Assembly: GCA_029260215.1 (NCBI GenBank)
Contig: JAJDDQ010000030.1
Span: forward strand, 87,602 to 151,601
From: Phycisphaerae bacterium
GTDB taxonomy: Bacteria; Planctomycetota; Phycisphaerae; UBA1845
Direction of reading: 5' to 3'
Length of the DNA stretch: 64,000 nucleotides
The translations under genes were made by a program, and so were the position numbers. Below are positions 47,040 through 57,343 of the stretch, piece after piece. Every line of letters starts with the position of its first letter. The first letter of the stretch is position 1. The notes beneath the pieces were generated by a model. That model was not told the DNA's origin. It saw only the letters and a list, made by a program, of their open reading frames with translations, and did not search any database.

Positions 47040-47321
47040 TCAGTCGGAATTGGACTTTCCCTGATCCTGGACTAGCCAACCCCAGTTAAGCAGAGGTTCG
47101 TGGCCCGGCCCTCCGGATGCGAAATCGTCAATGCCGTCGCCGTTGATATCTCCGACACCTGCGATTGACCAGCCGAATTCGTCAATGTTCTCCCCGAGAA
47201 TCGTAAATCCCGCCCGCCCGTCAAGATCCTCCGGGTAGATCGTGGCTGGAAACTGCGCGGAACAAACCTGAGCGAGCACCGTCAGGGAGAAGGCCGCAAG
47301 GTGGAGTCTGCAAGAACGCAT
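47040..47321 (-). pseudogene. Truncated duplicate of the neighbouring FG-GAP protein gene
   Basis: This 93-residue frame has a signal peptide and then FPATIYPEDLDGRAGFTILGENIDEFGWSIAGVGDINGDG, nearly the same as the first 80 residues of the 577-residue protein at 47341-49074. DNA identity over the shared part is about 90% by eye. After GHEPL the sequence diverges and ends at once. It is a partial tandem duplication; it has an intact start and may still be expressed as a short secreted single-blade protein, but the function is probably lost. Confidence 0.75.
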
Positions 47322-47340
47322 AGCATGAACCTCGTCTCAA

Positions 47341-49074
47341 TTACGGCGGTGTGCCGAGGGCTGTTTGGAAGGCGGCGAAGTCGGTCAGGTCGATGTCGTT
47401 GTCCTTGTCGAAGTCGAACGGGTGACATTCGTCGGGCACGTCCGGCTTGTCGTCGGCGGTGTTGGCCGTCTCGGAGCGGAAGCACCGCTGCAACGCCCCG
47501 AAGTCGATCAGGTCCACATCCGCGTCGATATCCGAATCGCCCATGCGACGGCCGAAGACCATATGACATCGTCTGGTTTGGCAGTTTTCCTCATTCCCAT
47601 AAATTCTGCCAATGCCAAGATCGTCGATGCCATCGTCGTTGATGTCTCCGATTCCATTCTGAACGCGAAGTAGCCCGGCGAAAAACCGAAATCCATGCAT
47701 GCCGTCCAAAGCGGAGGGAATCTCGACATCCCCCGAGAAGCCTATACTCTGGTCACCGAGCAGGACGGTGGCAAGAGAGACAATTTCCGCTAGCCCGTCA
47801 GAGTTTACGTCCCCGCCAGGATTGGGTGTGCCTATCCGCGTACGAAAACCGTTCGTTCCGTCCAGAGAATCCAAGTAGAAAATTCCGCTTCGGGCCTGTC
47901 CCAATCCACCGAAAACTACGCCAAGCCAACCGTCAGGAGTAGGTACGCTGATGGATAGCGCGACGTCACTGTAACCGTCACCATTGACGTCTCCAACTCC
48001 GCGTGGGCTGAGCACAACTGCGGAATCGGCCGAATCCAGCGACGGACCTACGATCGTGAAACCATTTATTCCGTTGAGATCAGAAAGATTGAATTGACCG
48101 CCGCACTCCACATCGGGACCGCCGTAAACAACGTAGGCCACGCCCTCGGCGAAGCCGTCCGGCTGGTAGCTGCTGTTCGTCACGAGGTCGTCGAATCCGT
48201 CGCCGTTTATGTCGCCGCCGTACGATACGGTGCCTCCGGCGTGATCCCCGTTCAGAATACCGTTGATGATCAGTCCGTTCTTCGGTGTGATCATGTCCGG
48301 AACGGTAAACGCACCGGACACTCCAATGCCCGTTCCGCCGTAGAGAATGTAGACTTGCCCCGCGTTGACCATCTCGCCGACGATGGACCACGGGACGCCG
48401 ACGGCGATATCCTTGATCCCGTCGCCGTTGAAATCCAAAGAGGCCAAACTCTCTCCGACATAGGCCGCCCCGAACGCGCCTTTGATCGTAAAACCGTTGG
48501 TCCCATCGAGCTGCGCTGGTGAAAACGTACCCCCGGCTCCGACATCAGGAGCACCGTAGATGACGTAGGCTTCCCCGGCGCGCCAGTATCCGTTCGCCCG
48601 AGCGCGGGGGGCACCGACGATGAAGTCATCGATGCCGTCGTTGTTGAAATCACCAGCCGGCGAGGGGTTGTACGCTTGGTCTCCCGGAATAATCCCCGGA
48701 ACGCGAAAACCGTTCGTGCCGTCAAGATCGGCGACGTTCCAAAGTCCGTCCCCGCCGATGTCGCTGCGACCGAAGATCACGTTGACCGCACCGGCCGTAA
48801 AGTCGCAGTCCTGCGGGCATGCAAAAGGCCAACCGCAGTTGAACAGAGGTTCGTGTCCCGGCCCCCCGGAGGCGAAATCGTCAACGCCGTCGCCGTTGAT
48901 ATCGCCGACACCTGCAATTGTCCAGCCGAGTTCGTCAATCTTCTCACCAAGAACCGTAAAACCCGCCCGCCCGTCAAGATCCTCCGGGTAGATCGTGGCT
49001 GGAAACTGTGCGGAACAAACCCGAGCGATCACGATTGACGCCAAGACCGCTAATTGAAGTGTGATGGTACGCAT
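47341..49074 (-). CDS. Secreted FG-GAP/integrin alpha-type propeller protein with dockerin-like end
   Basis: This 577-residue exported protein has a signal peptide ending VCSAQ and seven or so FG-GAP blades, each with DLDGTNGF...G and a Ca-binding DINGDG[VI]DD loop (GVGDINGDGVDDFASGGP, GDFNNDGIDDFIVGAP, LDFNGDGIKDIAVGVP). The C-terminus has two dockerin-like loops, DSDIDADVDLIDFGALQRC and DKDNDIDLTDFAAFQ. It is presumably a surface beta-propeller involved in binding. GGAGG lies 8 nt before the ATG. Confidence 0.88.
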   Translation of the reverse strand: MRTITLQLAVLASIVIARVCSAQFPATIYPEDLDGRAGFTVLGEKIDELGWTIAGVGDINGDGVDDFASGGPGHEPLFNCGWPFACPQDCDFTAGAVNVIFGRSDIGGDGLWNVADLDGTNGFRVPGIIPGDQAYNPSPAGDFNNDGIDDFIVGAPRARANGYWRAGEAYVIYGAPDVGAGGTFSPAQLDGTNGFTIKGAFGAAYVGESLASLDFNGDGIKDIAVGVPWSIVGEMVNAGQVYILYGGTGIGVSGAFTVPDMITPKNGLIINGILNGDHAGGTVSYGGDINGDGFDDLVTNSSYQPDGFAEGVAYVVYGGPDVECGGQFNLSDLNGINGFTIVGPSLDSADSAVVLSPRGVGDVNGDGYSDVALSISVPTPDGWLGVVFGGLGQARSGIFYLDSLDGTNGFRTRIGTPNPGGDVNSDGLAEIVSLATVLLGDQSIGFSGDVEIPSALDGMHGFRFFAGLLRVQNGIGDINDDGIDDLGIGRIYGNEENCQTRRCHMVFGRRMGDSDIDADVDLIDFGALQRCFRSETANTADDKPDVPDECHPFDFDKDNDIDLTDFAAFQTALGTPP

Positions 49075-49086
49075 GGAATAAACCTC

Positions 49087-52072
49087 CTATTCAGACGTGG
49101 ATTCCGCAAGTCCGCCGGAAGTGGCCACGACGGCTGGTGTGGAATTCGATACCTCGATTTTGTCGACGAACGCGCTGACAAAAAAGGTTTGATTTCCCGT
49201 GAATTCATCGAAGGCTGCGTCGACAACAAAGAACCCCTCCGCCGACGACGAACTCCGATAGGTAAACGTCGCAAGATAGGCGTCGGCGTCCGCTGCGATA
49301 CCCGCCGATGCGATGCCGCTCAGCATCTGGCCGTTGCCGACGTTGAACGCGGAAAAGTTGTCCTCTCGTTTGCCGAAGACATAGTCCGATCGCTCCTCAA
49401 TTTCGATACCGATCAGTTCCAACGAGCCGCTCGTTCCACCGCTGGCCGCGAGTTCCAACTGATAACTTTGCAGACTCGCCACCGCTCCTTCGAGAAATAC
49501 ACGAACCGTGACCGTATCGCTCTCGGTGGCCGACGCGGCACGCACCAGCTTCAAGCCGGTCGTTGCGACGATATCCGGTTCCGAAAAACCCATCAAGGAC
49601 TCGCCGCAGGTGCAGAGGTTGATGTTTTGGAAGCAGCTCAATGCGTGATTGGCATCGAACACATTGCAGAACCCGTCGAGCGCGCAATTCCCGAACGCAC
49701 TGCCCGCGTCGATGTTGATCGAATTACATGACGTGGTGCTGCCGAAGCAGGCCAGGGCCAGATTCACGTCGCCATTATTGCAGAATCCGTCCGGCGGGCA
49801 CACGCCGGGCGTTTCGCCCATGTCCGACGGTTGCATCGTGTCGGCACGCAGACACTCGCCACCGACGCAATCCCACCATGCGCAGGCATCGTCGCGAATT
49901 CCGATGGGGGCTTCCATGTCGGCGCAATCGGCTGCCGCCGAACAGGCGATGCAGTAGGCGGGTGGTGCGGGCACGATGCCATTCGCACAATAGAAAAAGC
50001 GACACTCGTCGATCGTCGTGATGCGCCCGTCGCGATCGAAATCGAAGTCGGCGCAATCCAATTCGGAACCATCCATACACAGCAGCCAATGTATTATAGT
50101 CATCGGTATCCACGTCGCCGTCGCTGTCCTGATCGCCCATCGATATGACCGGGTCGCCAATGGTCACCACGGCAGCATAGATGTCTCCGAAGACAGTCCC
50201 GACTCTGTCGCGCAGATCGCACCAACTGGGATGGAAGACGCCTTCACCAAGCGCGTTTGTCGCTCCCGTGATTCCGGAATAATCGCCAATAAACGGGTTG
50301 ACACCTGTCCCCGACTCCGATGGAGCATCACTGACGGTCACCGGCCCCTCCTATGTCGCTCCGCCGTCCAAAGAGTACATGACCTTGGCTTCGTAAATGG
50401 TGTTGGCATCACAGCGATTGCTGTCAATTGTCGTGTCATAATAGACGACCGCCACGCGTCCATCGTCGTCGGTTGCAATCCAGGACAAGAACTGCAATGG
50501 TACGTGATTGCCGCACGGCACGCCCAGATTGGGCGTGTTCAAATCACAAAGGACGGACACTGGATCGGCCACGTTTTCCATCACGTTGACCGGCGGCTGC
50601 CACGTGTCTCCACCGTCGAATGAACGAACAACGTATACATTCGAATCGACAGTCCTGTCCGTGTCGCACACGCCGGGATTCTGCGATTGGCCTGCGCCGA
50701 CAGGCTCCTCTGCGGTGTAGGTTGCGTATACCGTGCCTTCCCGAGTGCAAAAATCCACCGGATCATTGCGATCGATCGCAAGGCCGGGAAAGGACGTCAT
50801 GGTATTCAGGTTCAAGGATAGTTGAACCAGCGAAGAGCTAAAAGTGAAAATACCTGCCAAACCAATAAATCCGCCCTCGACAAGCGGCAGAGCGCATGTT
50901 TCATCCTCCACGCAAGTCGTCACTTCCGGCAGATCGGGCGTAAAATCGAGAATTCCGGTCGTTTCGTTCCACTCACCGCGTCGATACCGAATCTGCCCAG
51001 GATTGCCTCCGCCAACTTGAAGCCACGCAATATGGAATCGCCCGGAATTGTCCACCGCTCCAATCGAACCAATGTTCCCGCTCGAACCCGGACCAAACGA
51101 AATCTGCAACCCGTGCATCGGATCACCTTGGGGCGGAGGGATCAGAAAGTCGTCACCCGCGGAGCGCGATGCGGACAAGTTTATTCGGGTAGGCCCCCAG
51201 TAAACGTAAACATCGTCGCTCAAAGGGCCGGCGTTCATGTATGTCTTGTCCCCGCCTCCGGGCGGAACCGTGGCGATCTCCCAACCACTGTCAAACAAAG
51301 CTCCAGGCTGGGGCCATTTCAAACGTGCGAAGAAGCTCTCCGTAGTCGTACTACTCTGGTTCACGCCGGTGAGATAAACGTAACGCTCGGTCGCACCGCC
51401 AAACGCGACGGCGGGGTCACCAACAGTCGGGAGCCACGCAAACCCGGAGCACGGGATGTCCGCACGGGTCAGGCTGCTTCCAGAAGCGAAACAATCGACT
51501 TCCGGATCGCAATCCAAATCGCAGTCATCCTGGTTGGGGTCGAAACGATACCAGTTCAATCCCCCATCGTCTGAAAATGCGAACCCAATGGAACGACTCC
51601 CCACACCCTCGTAGTTCGTGCTCCAATCGTTGTACGCGGCCACCAGCAAGTCCGAATCCCAAGGCGCGACCGCGATGGCCGGTTCATTTTGCCTGAGAGG
51701 ATCATCGTCGCAATCAAGACATAGGCCGGTCGCGCAATCGGCGTCGATCAGGCAGGGTTCTCCGTCGTCCGCACACAAGCGACCTGTGCAAAAGCCGTTG
51801 GCGCACTCGCCGTCGCTTGTGCAACCATCCCCGTGATTTCCACCACCGACGCACTTACTTTCCCGCTGGTAGCAACACGACAGCAACTCTTGCGCGGAGC
51901 ACGTGTCCGGATCGACGCCGCAACAGGTCGGCTGAATTTGCGTCCCGTCCCTTCCGAGACGATCATTCACGCGCACGTCCGTTGCCCAGGCGCTCATCGA
52001 TAGGATCGCAAGCGTCATAAACGTGTGGACACGCCAAGCAGGACCGAAATAAGTCGTTTGAAAAATTGACAT
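49087..52072 (-). pseudogene. Secreted BNR/sialidase-like multidomain gene broken by a TAG and a frameshift
   Basis: Start ATG 52072 (MSIFQ; AAGGAG 8 nt upstream) leads to a signal peptide, a Cys-rich segment (CVGGGNHGDGCTSDGECANGFC) and a BNR-repeat beta-propeller (NEPAIAVAPWDSDLLVAAYND, FAFSDDGGLNWYRF). An in-frame TAG at 50351-50353 interrupts YSLDGGAT; the frame resumes with VTVSDAPSESGTG and reaches a dockerin-like DQDSDGDVDTDDYNTLAA. There one extra G (about 50088) shifts the frame to CMDGSELDCADFDFDRDG, which continues through Cys-rich and cohesin-like parts to 49087. Both lesions lie in otherwise continuous coding DNA, so this is either a recent pseudogene or consensus error. Confidence 0.75.
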
Positions 52073-52292
52073 TCGACGCACTCCTTGGATCAGGATTTGA
52101 CACACATCGAACCGCAGACCCCAACGATACCCAATTCGCCGGCCCGGCTCAACCGTTACAAGCCCTTTGGCAAGTGTAGGGTAATTGCGTGGACTGGTAG
52201 TTCCTTGCAAACGACTTGGCCGATGCCTATACTTTCGTAGAGCTTCATCGATACACCAAAAATTATCGTAACTCCTTTTTCGATGGTGATTT

Positions 52293-52682
52293 ATGACGGA
52301 TTCGTGCCTTCAGGACAAAAGCATCTTGATCGTTGACGACGACCCGGACGTACTTACGGCCCTTTCGTCGGTGTTTGAGGACTGCGGGGCCAACGTGACG
52401 ACGGCTGCCGACGGCAATCAGGCCATCGAACGTGCGGAAGAGCAACAGCCCGACTTGGTCGTTTTGGACGCCATGCTGCCCAAGCGGAGCGGTTTCTTGG
52501 TGCTGGAGCGTCTGAAAGGCAAGAATCACGTGGGGCCGCAGCCGCGGATCATCATGATTACCGGAAACCACGGCAAGCGTCACCAGACTTGGGCGGAAAG
52601 CCTTGGGGTGGATGCCTACATCAGCAAGCCGTTTCGCCTTGAGCGGCTTATGGAATCCGCAGAATCGCTGCTCAGTGCGTGA
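52293..52682 (+). CDS. Single-domain response regulator (CheY-like)
   Basis: This 129-residue protein has only a receiver domain: VDDDPDV acidic pocket, phosphoacceptor Asp59 in LVVLDAMLPKRSG, IIMITGN with the conserved Thr, and Lys near residue 115 in ISKPF. It has no output domain, so it likely acts by protein contact, as CheY or Spo0F do. It stands alone upstream of rpsO-pnp. A weak ribosome site precedes the ATG. Confidence 0.9.
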   Translation: MTDSCLQDKSILIVDDDPDVLTALSSVFEDCGANVTTAADGNQAIERAEEQQPDLVVLDAMLPKRSGFLVLERLKGKNHVGPQPRIIMITGNHGKRHQTWAESLGVDAYISKPFRLERLMESAESLLSA

Positions 52683-52907
52683 AACGGGCTTTTTCGCGGC
52701 TGATCGTCAGGTTCGGCGGTGGAATTTTCCGGGGCCTGACAAAGATTCCGGTCTTCCTCATTTTGCGGGGTTGCATTCCTTTGCCATCGGCGGTACGCTC
52801 CGCCGCAAATTAAGAAGCGGAAAGTGTGAAACAAGTTGGGCGGCTGAATTGTGGCGGTCGCCGGAATCGAGTCAATCGAAGACAGCCCCAGTATAGAAGC
52901 AGGCAGA

Positions 52908-53171
52908 ATGACACCCGACGCGAAAACGGCAATCGTTCAGGAACACGCTCAGCACGGCAAAGATACCGGTTCACCGGAAGTTCAGGTCGCGATACTCACC
53001 TCGCGGATTCAGGAGCTGACCGAGCATCTTCGCACCCACAAGAAGGACCACTCGTCGCGTCGTGGATTGCTCAAGATGGTCGGTCGCCGCGCAAGCCTGC
53101 TCAAGTACCTCGCATCACGCAATCGTGATCGTTACCAGGGCATTATCAGCAAGCTCGGCCTGCGAAAATAG
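52908..53171 (+). CDS. rpsO: Ribosomal protein S15
   Basis: This 87-residue protein has the S15 pattern [38 protein letters not shown] and RRASLLKYL. It binds 16S rRNA in the small-subunit platform. ATG 52908 (MTPDAK) is chosen over an upstream frame extension because family length is 87-89 residues. It precedes pnp, the classic rpsO-pnp order, with a 249-bp gap. Confidence 0.97.
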   Translation: MTPDAKTAIVQEHAQHGKDTGSPEVQVAILTSRIQELTEHLRTHKKDHSSRRGLLKMVGRRASLLKYLASRNRDRYQGIISKLGLRK

Positions 53172-53420
53172 TCCCCGGTCGTTTCGGCGGACTTCGGACC
53201 TGCTCACGCTCACACCACCCTGCTTCTTTGGCGAACGGTCGCGTTTCGCCTCAGGTAGCGTTTCATGATGCAACGAAATCCGTGCAAACCGGATTATCAT
53301 GCTTTCTTTCCCCGTTTTCCGAATCGGGATATTTGTAACTGTAATTGTCGGATCGGTGGATTTCCGCGTGGGTCGCGGGTCCAGATGGGTCGGTAAAAGT
53401 CTTGTAGTGATGGTAGGATA

Positions 53421-55535
53421 ATGGAACACGTAGTAGTAGAACGCGAGATTGGCGGTCGTACGCTTCGCCTCGAAACCGGAAAAATCGCCAAACAGGCCGG
53501 CGGAGCGGTCTTGGCCAGCTATGGGGACACCACGGTGCTGTGCACCGTTGTCACCTCCGATCCCCGACCGGGGATCGATTTCTTTCCACTAACGGTGGAT
53601 TATCGTGAAAAAGTCTACGCCGCGGGCAAATTCCCCGGCGGTTTCTTCAAGCGCGAAGGGAGGCCTACCAATAAGGAAATCCTCACCATGCGCAACATCG
53701 ACAGGCCTGTGCGTCCGTTGTTCCCCGATGGGTTCAAGGACGAGGTGCTGATTCAGTGTATGGTCCTGGCGACCGATCAGCAGAATGACCCGGACCTGGT
53801 CGCAATGATCGGGGCGGTGGCTGCTCTGAATATTTCCTCGATGCCGTTCACCACGCCGCTGGCGTCTGTGCGGATTGGGTACATCGACGAAAAACTCGTG
53901 CTCAATCCCACCGAAGCCGACTTGGAATACAGCGAGATGGAGATGCTGGTAGCCGGTCACAAGACGGCGATCAACATGATTGAGGTCGGCGGGGCTGAGG
54001 TGTCGGAATCGGTTCTTCTCGACGGGTTGAAGATGGCCCACACCGCAATCATCGAAGCGGCTGAGCTTATCGAGGAATTGACCGCCAAAGCGGGCAAGAA
54101 AGTCACCTGGGTCGCCCCACCGAAGGACACGAAACTGCTGGACATTGTTCGGGAACTGGCAGCCTCACGCATTCGCGCCACCAAGAAGATCAAGGGCAAG
54201 CTTGATCGCAAGGATGCAACCAGCGCCGTCTGGAACGAGACGATCGAGAAACTCGCCCCGGCGAGCGACGACGCTGCCTACACGCGCGATCAGGTCAAGG
54301 GAGCGCTCGACGAAGTTACCGGCGAAATCCTTCGGGATATGATCCTGACCGACGGCATCCGATCGGATGGTCGCAAGCCTCACGATCTGCGCGAGATCAC
54401 CAGCGAAGTCGGCGTTCTGCCGCGGGTCCACGGTTCCGCGCTGTTTACGCGTGGTGAGACGCAGACACTCGTGGTGACCACGCTGGGCACGGCGCGTGAC
54501 GAGCAGATCGTTGACGGGCTGACCGAGGAATTCAGCAAGAAATTCAACCTGCATTACAACTTCCCGCCCTTCTGCACGGGCGAGGTGCGGCGCGTCGGGG
54601 CTGTCAGCCGTCGCGAGATCGGACACGGTGCGTTGGCTGAGCGTTCGCTCGAGCGTGTTCTGCCTTCTCCGGACGACTTCCCGTATACGATTCGTCTTTC
54701 TTCGGAAATTATGGAGTCCAACGGCTCCAGTTCGATGGCGTCGGTTTGCGGCGGCACGTTGGCGTTGATGGACTCGGGTGTGCCCATTCGTCAGCCGGTG
54801 GCGGGCATCAGCATCGGCATGGTCCAGAACGACGACAAGTACGTCCTGCTGGTGGATATCCTCGGCGAGGAAGACCACTTCGGCGACATGGACTTCAAGG
54901 TGGCTGGCACGCAACGCGGCGTGACGGGCATTCAGCTCGACCTCAAAGCCAACGGCCTGACGTGGCAGCAGATCGAGGAGACCTTCGTGCTGGCGCGCGA
55001 AACGCGTCTTGCGATCCTGCGGGGCATGCTGGATACGATTCGCCGTCCGAGGCCTGACACGAGCAAGTACGCACCGCGTATTCTGACGCTCAAGATCAAT
55101 CCGGAGAAAATCGGAAAGGTCATCGGACCGGGCGGCAAGGGTATCAAGAACATCGAAGCCACCACCGGCGCGAAGGTGGACATCGAGAACGACGGGACAA
55201 TTCAGGTCTCATCGCTCGATGCCGATGCAGCCAAGCAGGCCAAGGAGATGATCGAAGCCGTCACCGAAGACGTGCAGCTCGACCGCATCTATAACGGTCG
55301 GGTCACGAGCATCAAGGACTTCGGTGCGTTCATCGAGGTTCGCCCGGGGCAGGACGGATTGTGTCACATCAGTGAGCTTTCCGACGGCTACGTCAAGCAG
55401 GTTTCCGACGTGTGCCAGATCGGTGACGAGGTTCGCGTCAAGGTCATCGCAATCGACGATCAAGGGCGCATCAAGCTGTCCCGTCGCACCGTCCTCGAAG
55501 AGGAAAACGCCAACGGGCAAAACGGGGACGACTAG
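53421..55535 (+). CDS. pnp: Polyribonucleotide nucleotidyltransferase (PNPase)
   Basis: This 704-residue enzyme has two RNase PH domains (about 10-145 and 315-460; GGRTLRLETGKIAKQAGG, DGRKPHDLREI, FTRGETQTLV), an alpha linker, a KH domain (about 555-610, IGKVIGPGGKGIKNIE) and an S1 domain (about 620-690, GRVTSIKDFGAFIEV). It degrades RNA phosphorolytically 3'-5' in the degradosome. Length and order match the family. The 3' partner of rpsO here. A GGTAGG lies before the ATG. Confidence 0.97.
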   Translation: MEHVVVEREIGGRTLRLETGKIAKQAGGAVLASYGDTTVLCTVVTSDPRPGIDFFPLTVDYREKVYAAGKFPGGFFKREGRPTNKEILTMRNIDRPVRPLFPDGFKDEVLIQCMVLATDQQNDPDLVAMIGAVAALNISSMPFTTPLASVRIGYIDEKLVLNPTEADLEYSEMEMLVAGHKTAINMIEVGGAEVSESVLLDGLKMAHTAIIEAAELIEELTAKAGKKVTWVAPPKDTKLLDIVRELAASRIRATKKIKGKLDRKDATSAVWNETIEKLAPASDDAAYTRDQVKGALDEVTGEILRDMILTDGIRSDGRKPHDLREITSEVGVLPRVHGSALFTRGETQTLVVTTLGTARDEQIVDGLTEEFSKKFNLHYNFPPFCTGEVRRVGAVSRREIGHGALAERSLERVLPSPDDFPYTIRLSSEIMESNGSSSMASVCGGTLALMDSGVPIRQPVAGISIGMVQNDDKYVLLVDILGEEDHFGDMDFKVAGTQRGVTGIQLDLKANGLTWQQIEETFVLARETRLAILRGMLDTIRRPRPDTSKYAPRILTLKINPEKIGKVIGPGGKGIKNIEATTGAKVDIENDGTIQVSSLDADAAKQAKEMIEAVTEDVQLDRIYNGRVTSIKDFGAFIEVRPGQDGLCHISELSDGYVKQVSDVCQIGDEVRVKVIAIDDQGRIKLSRRTVLEEENANGQNGDD

Positions 55536-55932
55536 GCGTCCGTCGGACCGCTGATCGCGGCGATCCAGCTTAAACTACAAACTGCGGCGCGGCGGAGGAC
55601 GGCGAACGTCTTTGGCCGCGTCGTTTTTTTGCCGGGGCGTTGACATGCGTCGTTCGATGGGTGGCACGTTCTGCCGGCGTAGCCGGGAGGCCGTGGTTGC
55701 TGCGAGTCCCCACGGCCTGGCTGCGCCAGACCGTGCAACCCGACTCATCAAATGAGCTGCGTCGAATCACCAGCACTGCGACGCGTCTCGCATGAGAACA
55801 CCGTGGACACAACATGCCCGCCTTCGAGACGGGCATGCCACGCTGCGATCATAAGCGCGGCCGAGCGAAACGCTGCGCTGCCGGAATCCGTCGGCTGACG
55901 TGTTTGAAATTCGCGACTAAGATGGTGGCACG
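55536..55932. other. Intergenic region with long palindromic repeat
   Basis: This 397-bp gap between pnp and the sigma-54 activator holds no gene. It includes a repeat copy (55659-55743) and a hairpin TGCCCG-N9-CGGGCA near 55818-55838. The rest is unassigned. Confidence 0.6.
55659..55743. repeat. Intergenic palindromic repeat, copy A
   Basis: GGGTGGCAC...GCCGGCGTAGCCGGG-AGGCCGTGG...CCACGGCCTGGCTGCGCCAGACCGTG is nested inverted repeats and strongly resembles 58297-58380. It is a dispersed non-coding repeat able to form two hairpins. Confidence 0.65.
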
Positions 55933-57306
55933 ATGAAAGAAAAGGCTTTTGTGCTCATGCTCGATACCGACGGGGAGCGCAGCCGTGCCCGGATCGACGC
56001 GATCAGTCGCTCCGGGCACGCCTGTCGCCTGGTCGGGTCGGTTAAGGAGGCGATTTCGAGTATCGCCCATCGCACGCCTGACGTTGTCGTGACCCGTTTT
56101 TCGATCGACGGCGTGCCCGTGGGTGAGAAGCTCATCGAGGCGGCTAAACGTCATGCGCCCGATGTGGAATTCATCGTGCTGGCTGATGACGATGAAGAAC
56201 TGCTCAAGACCGACGTGCTGAGTTCGGAGAATCCGAACCGAGCTTTCGACTACATGATCGGCGATGTCAACGTCGATGCGCTGCGCCGCAAGGTTGAAGG
56301 CGCTGCACAGAAAGCGATTTTCGCCCGTCAGAAGCGCCTGCTTCGCGAAGGGTTGGCTAAGGCGTATGATTTCGAGGGCTTGATCGGCACGAGCGAGACG
56401 CTGCGTCGGGAGTTGCGGCGCGTGTCCAAGCTTGCACCCACCAAATCCACCGTGCTTATCGTCGGCGAGACCGGCACGGGCAAGGAACTGGTCGCGGCTG
56501 CTATTCACCGGCTGTCGCCGCGTAACGCCAAACCGTTCAAGCCCATCAACTGCGCAGCCCTGTCGGAAAGTTTGCTCGAAAGCGAATTATTCGGGCATGT
56601 GAAGGGCGCGTTCACCGGTGCCCACGCCGATCGCAGCGGGTTGCTCGAAGCGGCGGACGGCGGCACACTTTTTCTGGACGAGATCGGTGACATGCCGCTG
56701 AACATGCAGGCGAAACTCCTGCGCGTGCTGGAGAACGGCGAGTTTTTTCGCGTCGGCTCTACAGACCTGCGCAATGTCGATCTCCGTTTCGTGGCGGCGA
56801 CGCATCGCGATCTGCGCGAGCTGCTTGAGCAAAACAAATTCCGCGAAGACCTGTTCTATCGCCTGCACGGTCAAAGCCCGATCCGCATTCCGCCGCTGCG
56901 TCAACGCCTCGACGATATACCGCTTCTGGTGGAGCATTTCCTTACCGAAGCCAATGCGGAGCATGATCGCGACATCGTCGGCGTCTCGCCCGAAGCCCTG
57001 CGAAAACTGACCAACCACAGTTGGCGAGGCAACGTGCGCGAATTGAAGTCGGTGATTGAATGCATGGTCATTGAATCTGAGGGAGCGAGACTGGAAACCG
57101 ACGACCTGCCCGATCACATCCGCGGCAGCACGGACATCGTGACGATGTCGCCGAGCATGGCGGGCCTGAGCATGGCCGACGTGGAGAAGATTCACATTCT
57201 CAACACGCTCAAACTCACTGGGGGCAACCGGGAGAAGGCGGCATCGATCCTGAAGATCGGCGCGAGAACGCTTTATCGAAAACTCAAGGATTTCGGGATT
57301 ACGTAG
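55933..57306 (+). CDS. NtrC-type sigma-54 activator with degenerate receiver domain
   Basis: This 457-residue regulator has an N-terminal receiver-like domain (1-125), a central sigma-54 AAA+ domain with Walker A GETGTGKE, the sigma-54 contact loop GAFTGA, Walker B LFLDEIGD and the Arg-finger region, and a Fis-type helix-turn-helix (NREKAASILKIGARTLYRKL). The receiver has lost its phosphoacceptor: where D is expected (xVVVxDF) the sequence is DVVVTRF, Arg55. It is thus probably not controlled by ordinary phosphorylation. It could activate RpoN promoters such as 29182-29197, which is speculative. Confidence 0.93.
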   Translation: MKEKAFVLMLDTDGERSRARIDAISRSGHACRLVGSVKEAISSIAHRTPDVVVTRFSIDGVPVGEKLIEAAKRHAPDVEFIVLADDDEELLKTDVLSSENPNRAFDYMIGDVNVDALRRKVEGAAQKAIFARQKRLLREGLAKAYDFEGLIGTSETLRRELRRVSKLAPTKSTVLIVGETGTGKELVAAAIHRLSPRNAKPFKPINCAALSESLLESELFGHVKGAFTGAHADRSGLLEAADGGTLFLDEIGDMPLNMQAKLLRVLENGEFFRVGSTDLRNVDLRFVAATHRDLRELLEQNKFREDLFYRLHGQSPIRIPPLRQRLDDIPLLVEHFLTEANAEHDRDIVGVSPEALRKLTNHSWRGNVRELKSVIECMVIESEGARLETDDLPDHIRGSTDIVTMSPSMAGLSMADVEKIHILNTLKLTGGNREKAASILKIGARTLYRKLKDFGIT

Positions 57307-57343
57307 CGTGGTATTCGTGGGAGCGGCCGCAAAACGTATGCGC

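Noticed and set aside
50351..50353. Possible recoded TAG (pyrrolysine-like) in the BNR-type gene
   Set aside because: No recoding element seen, and the same gene has a frameshift, so damage or sequence error is simpler.
54165..54914. 249-codon open frame antisense to pnp
   Set aside because: PNPase is unmistakable on the plus strand; the antisense frame follows from its codon bias.
55663..55676. Second sigma-54 site (TGGCACGTTCTGCC) upstream of the NtrC-type gene
   Set aside because: The -12 TTGC element is missing and the sequence is part of a dispersed repeat.
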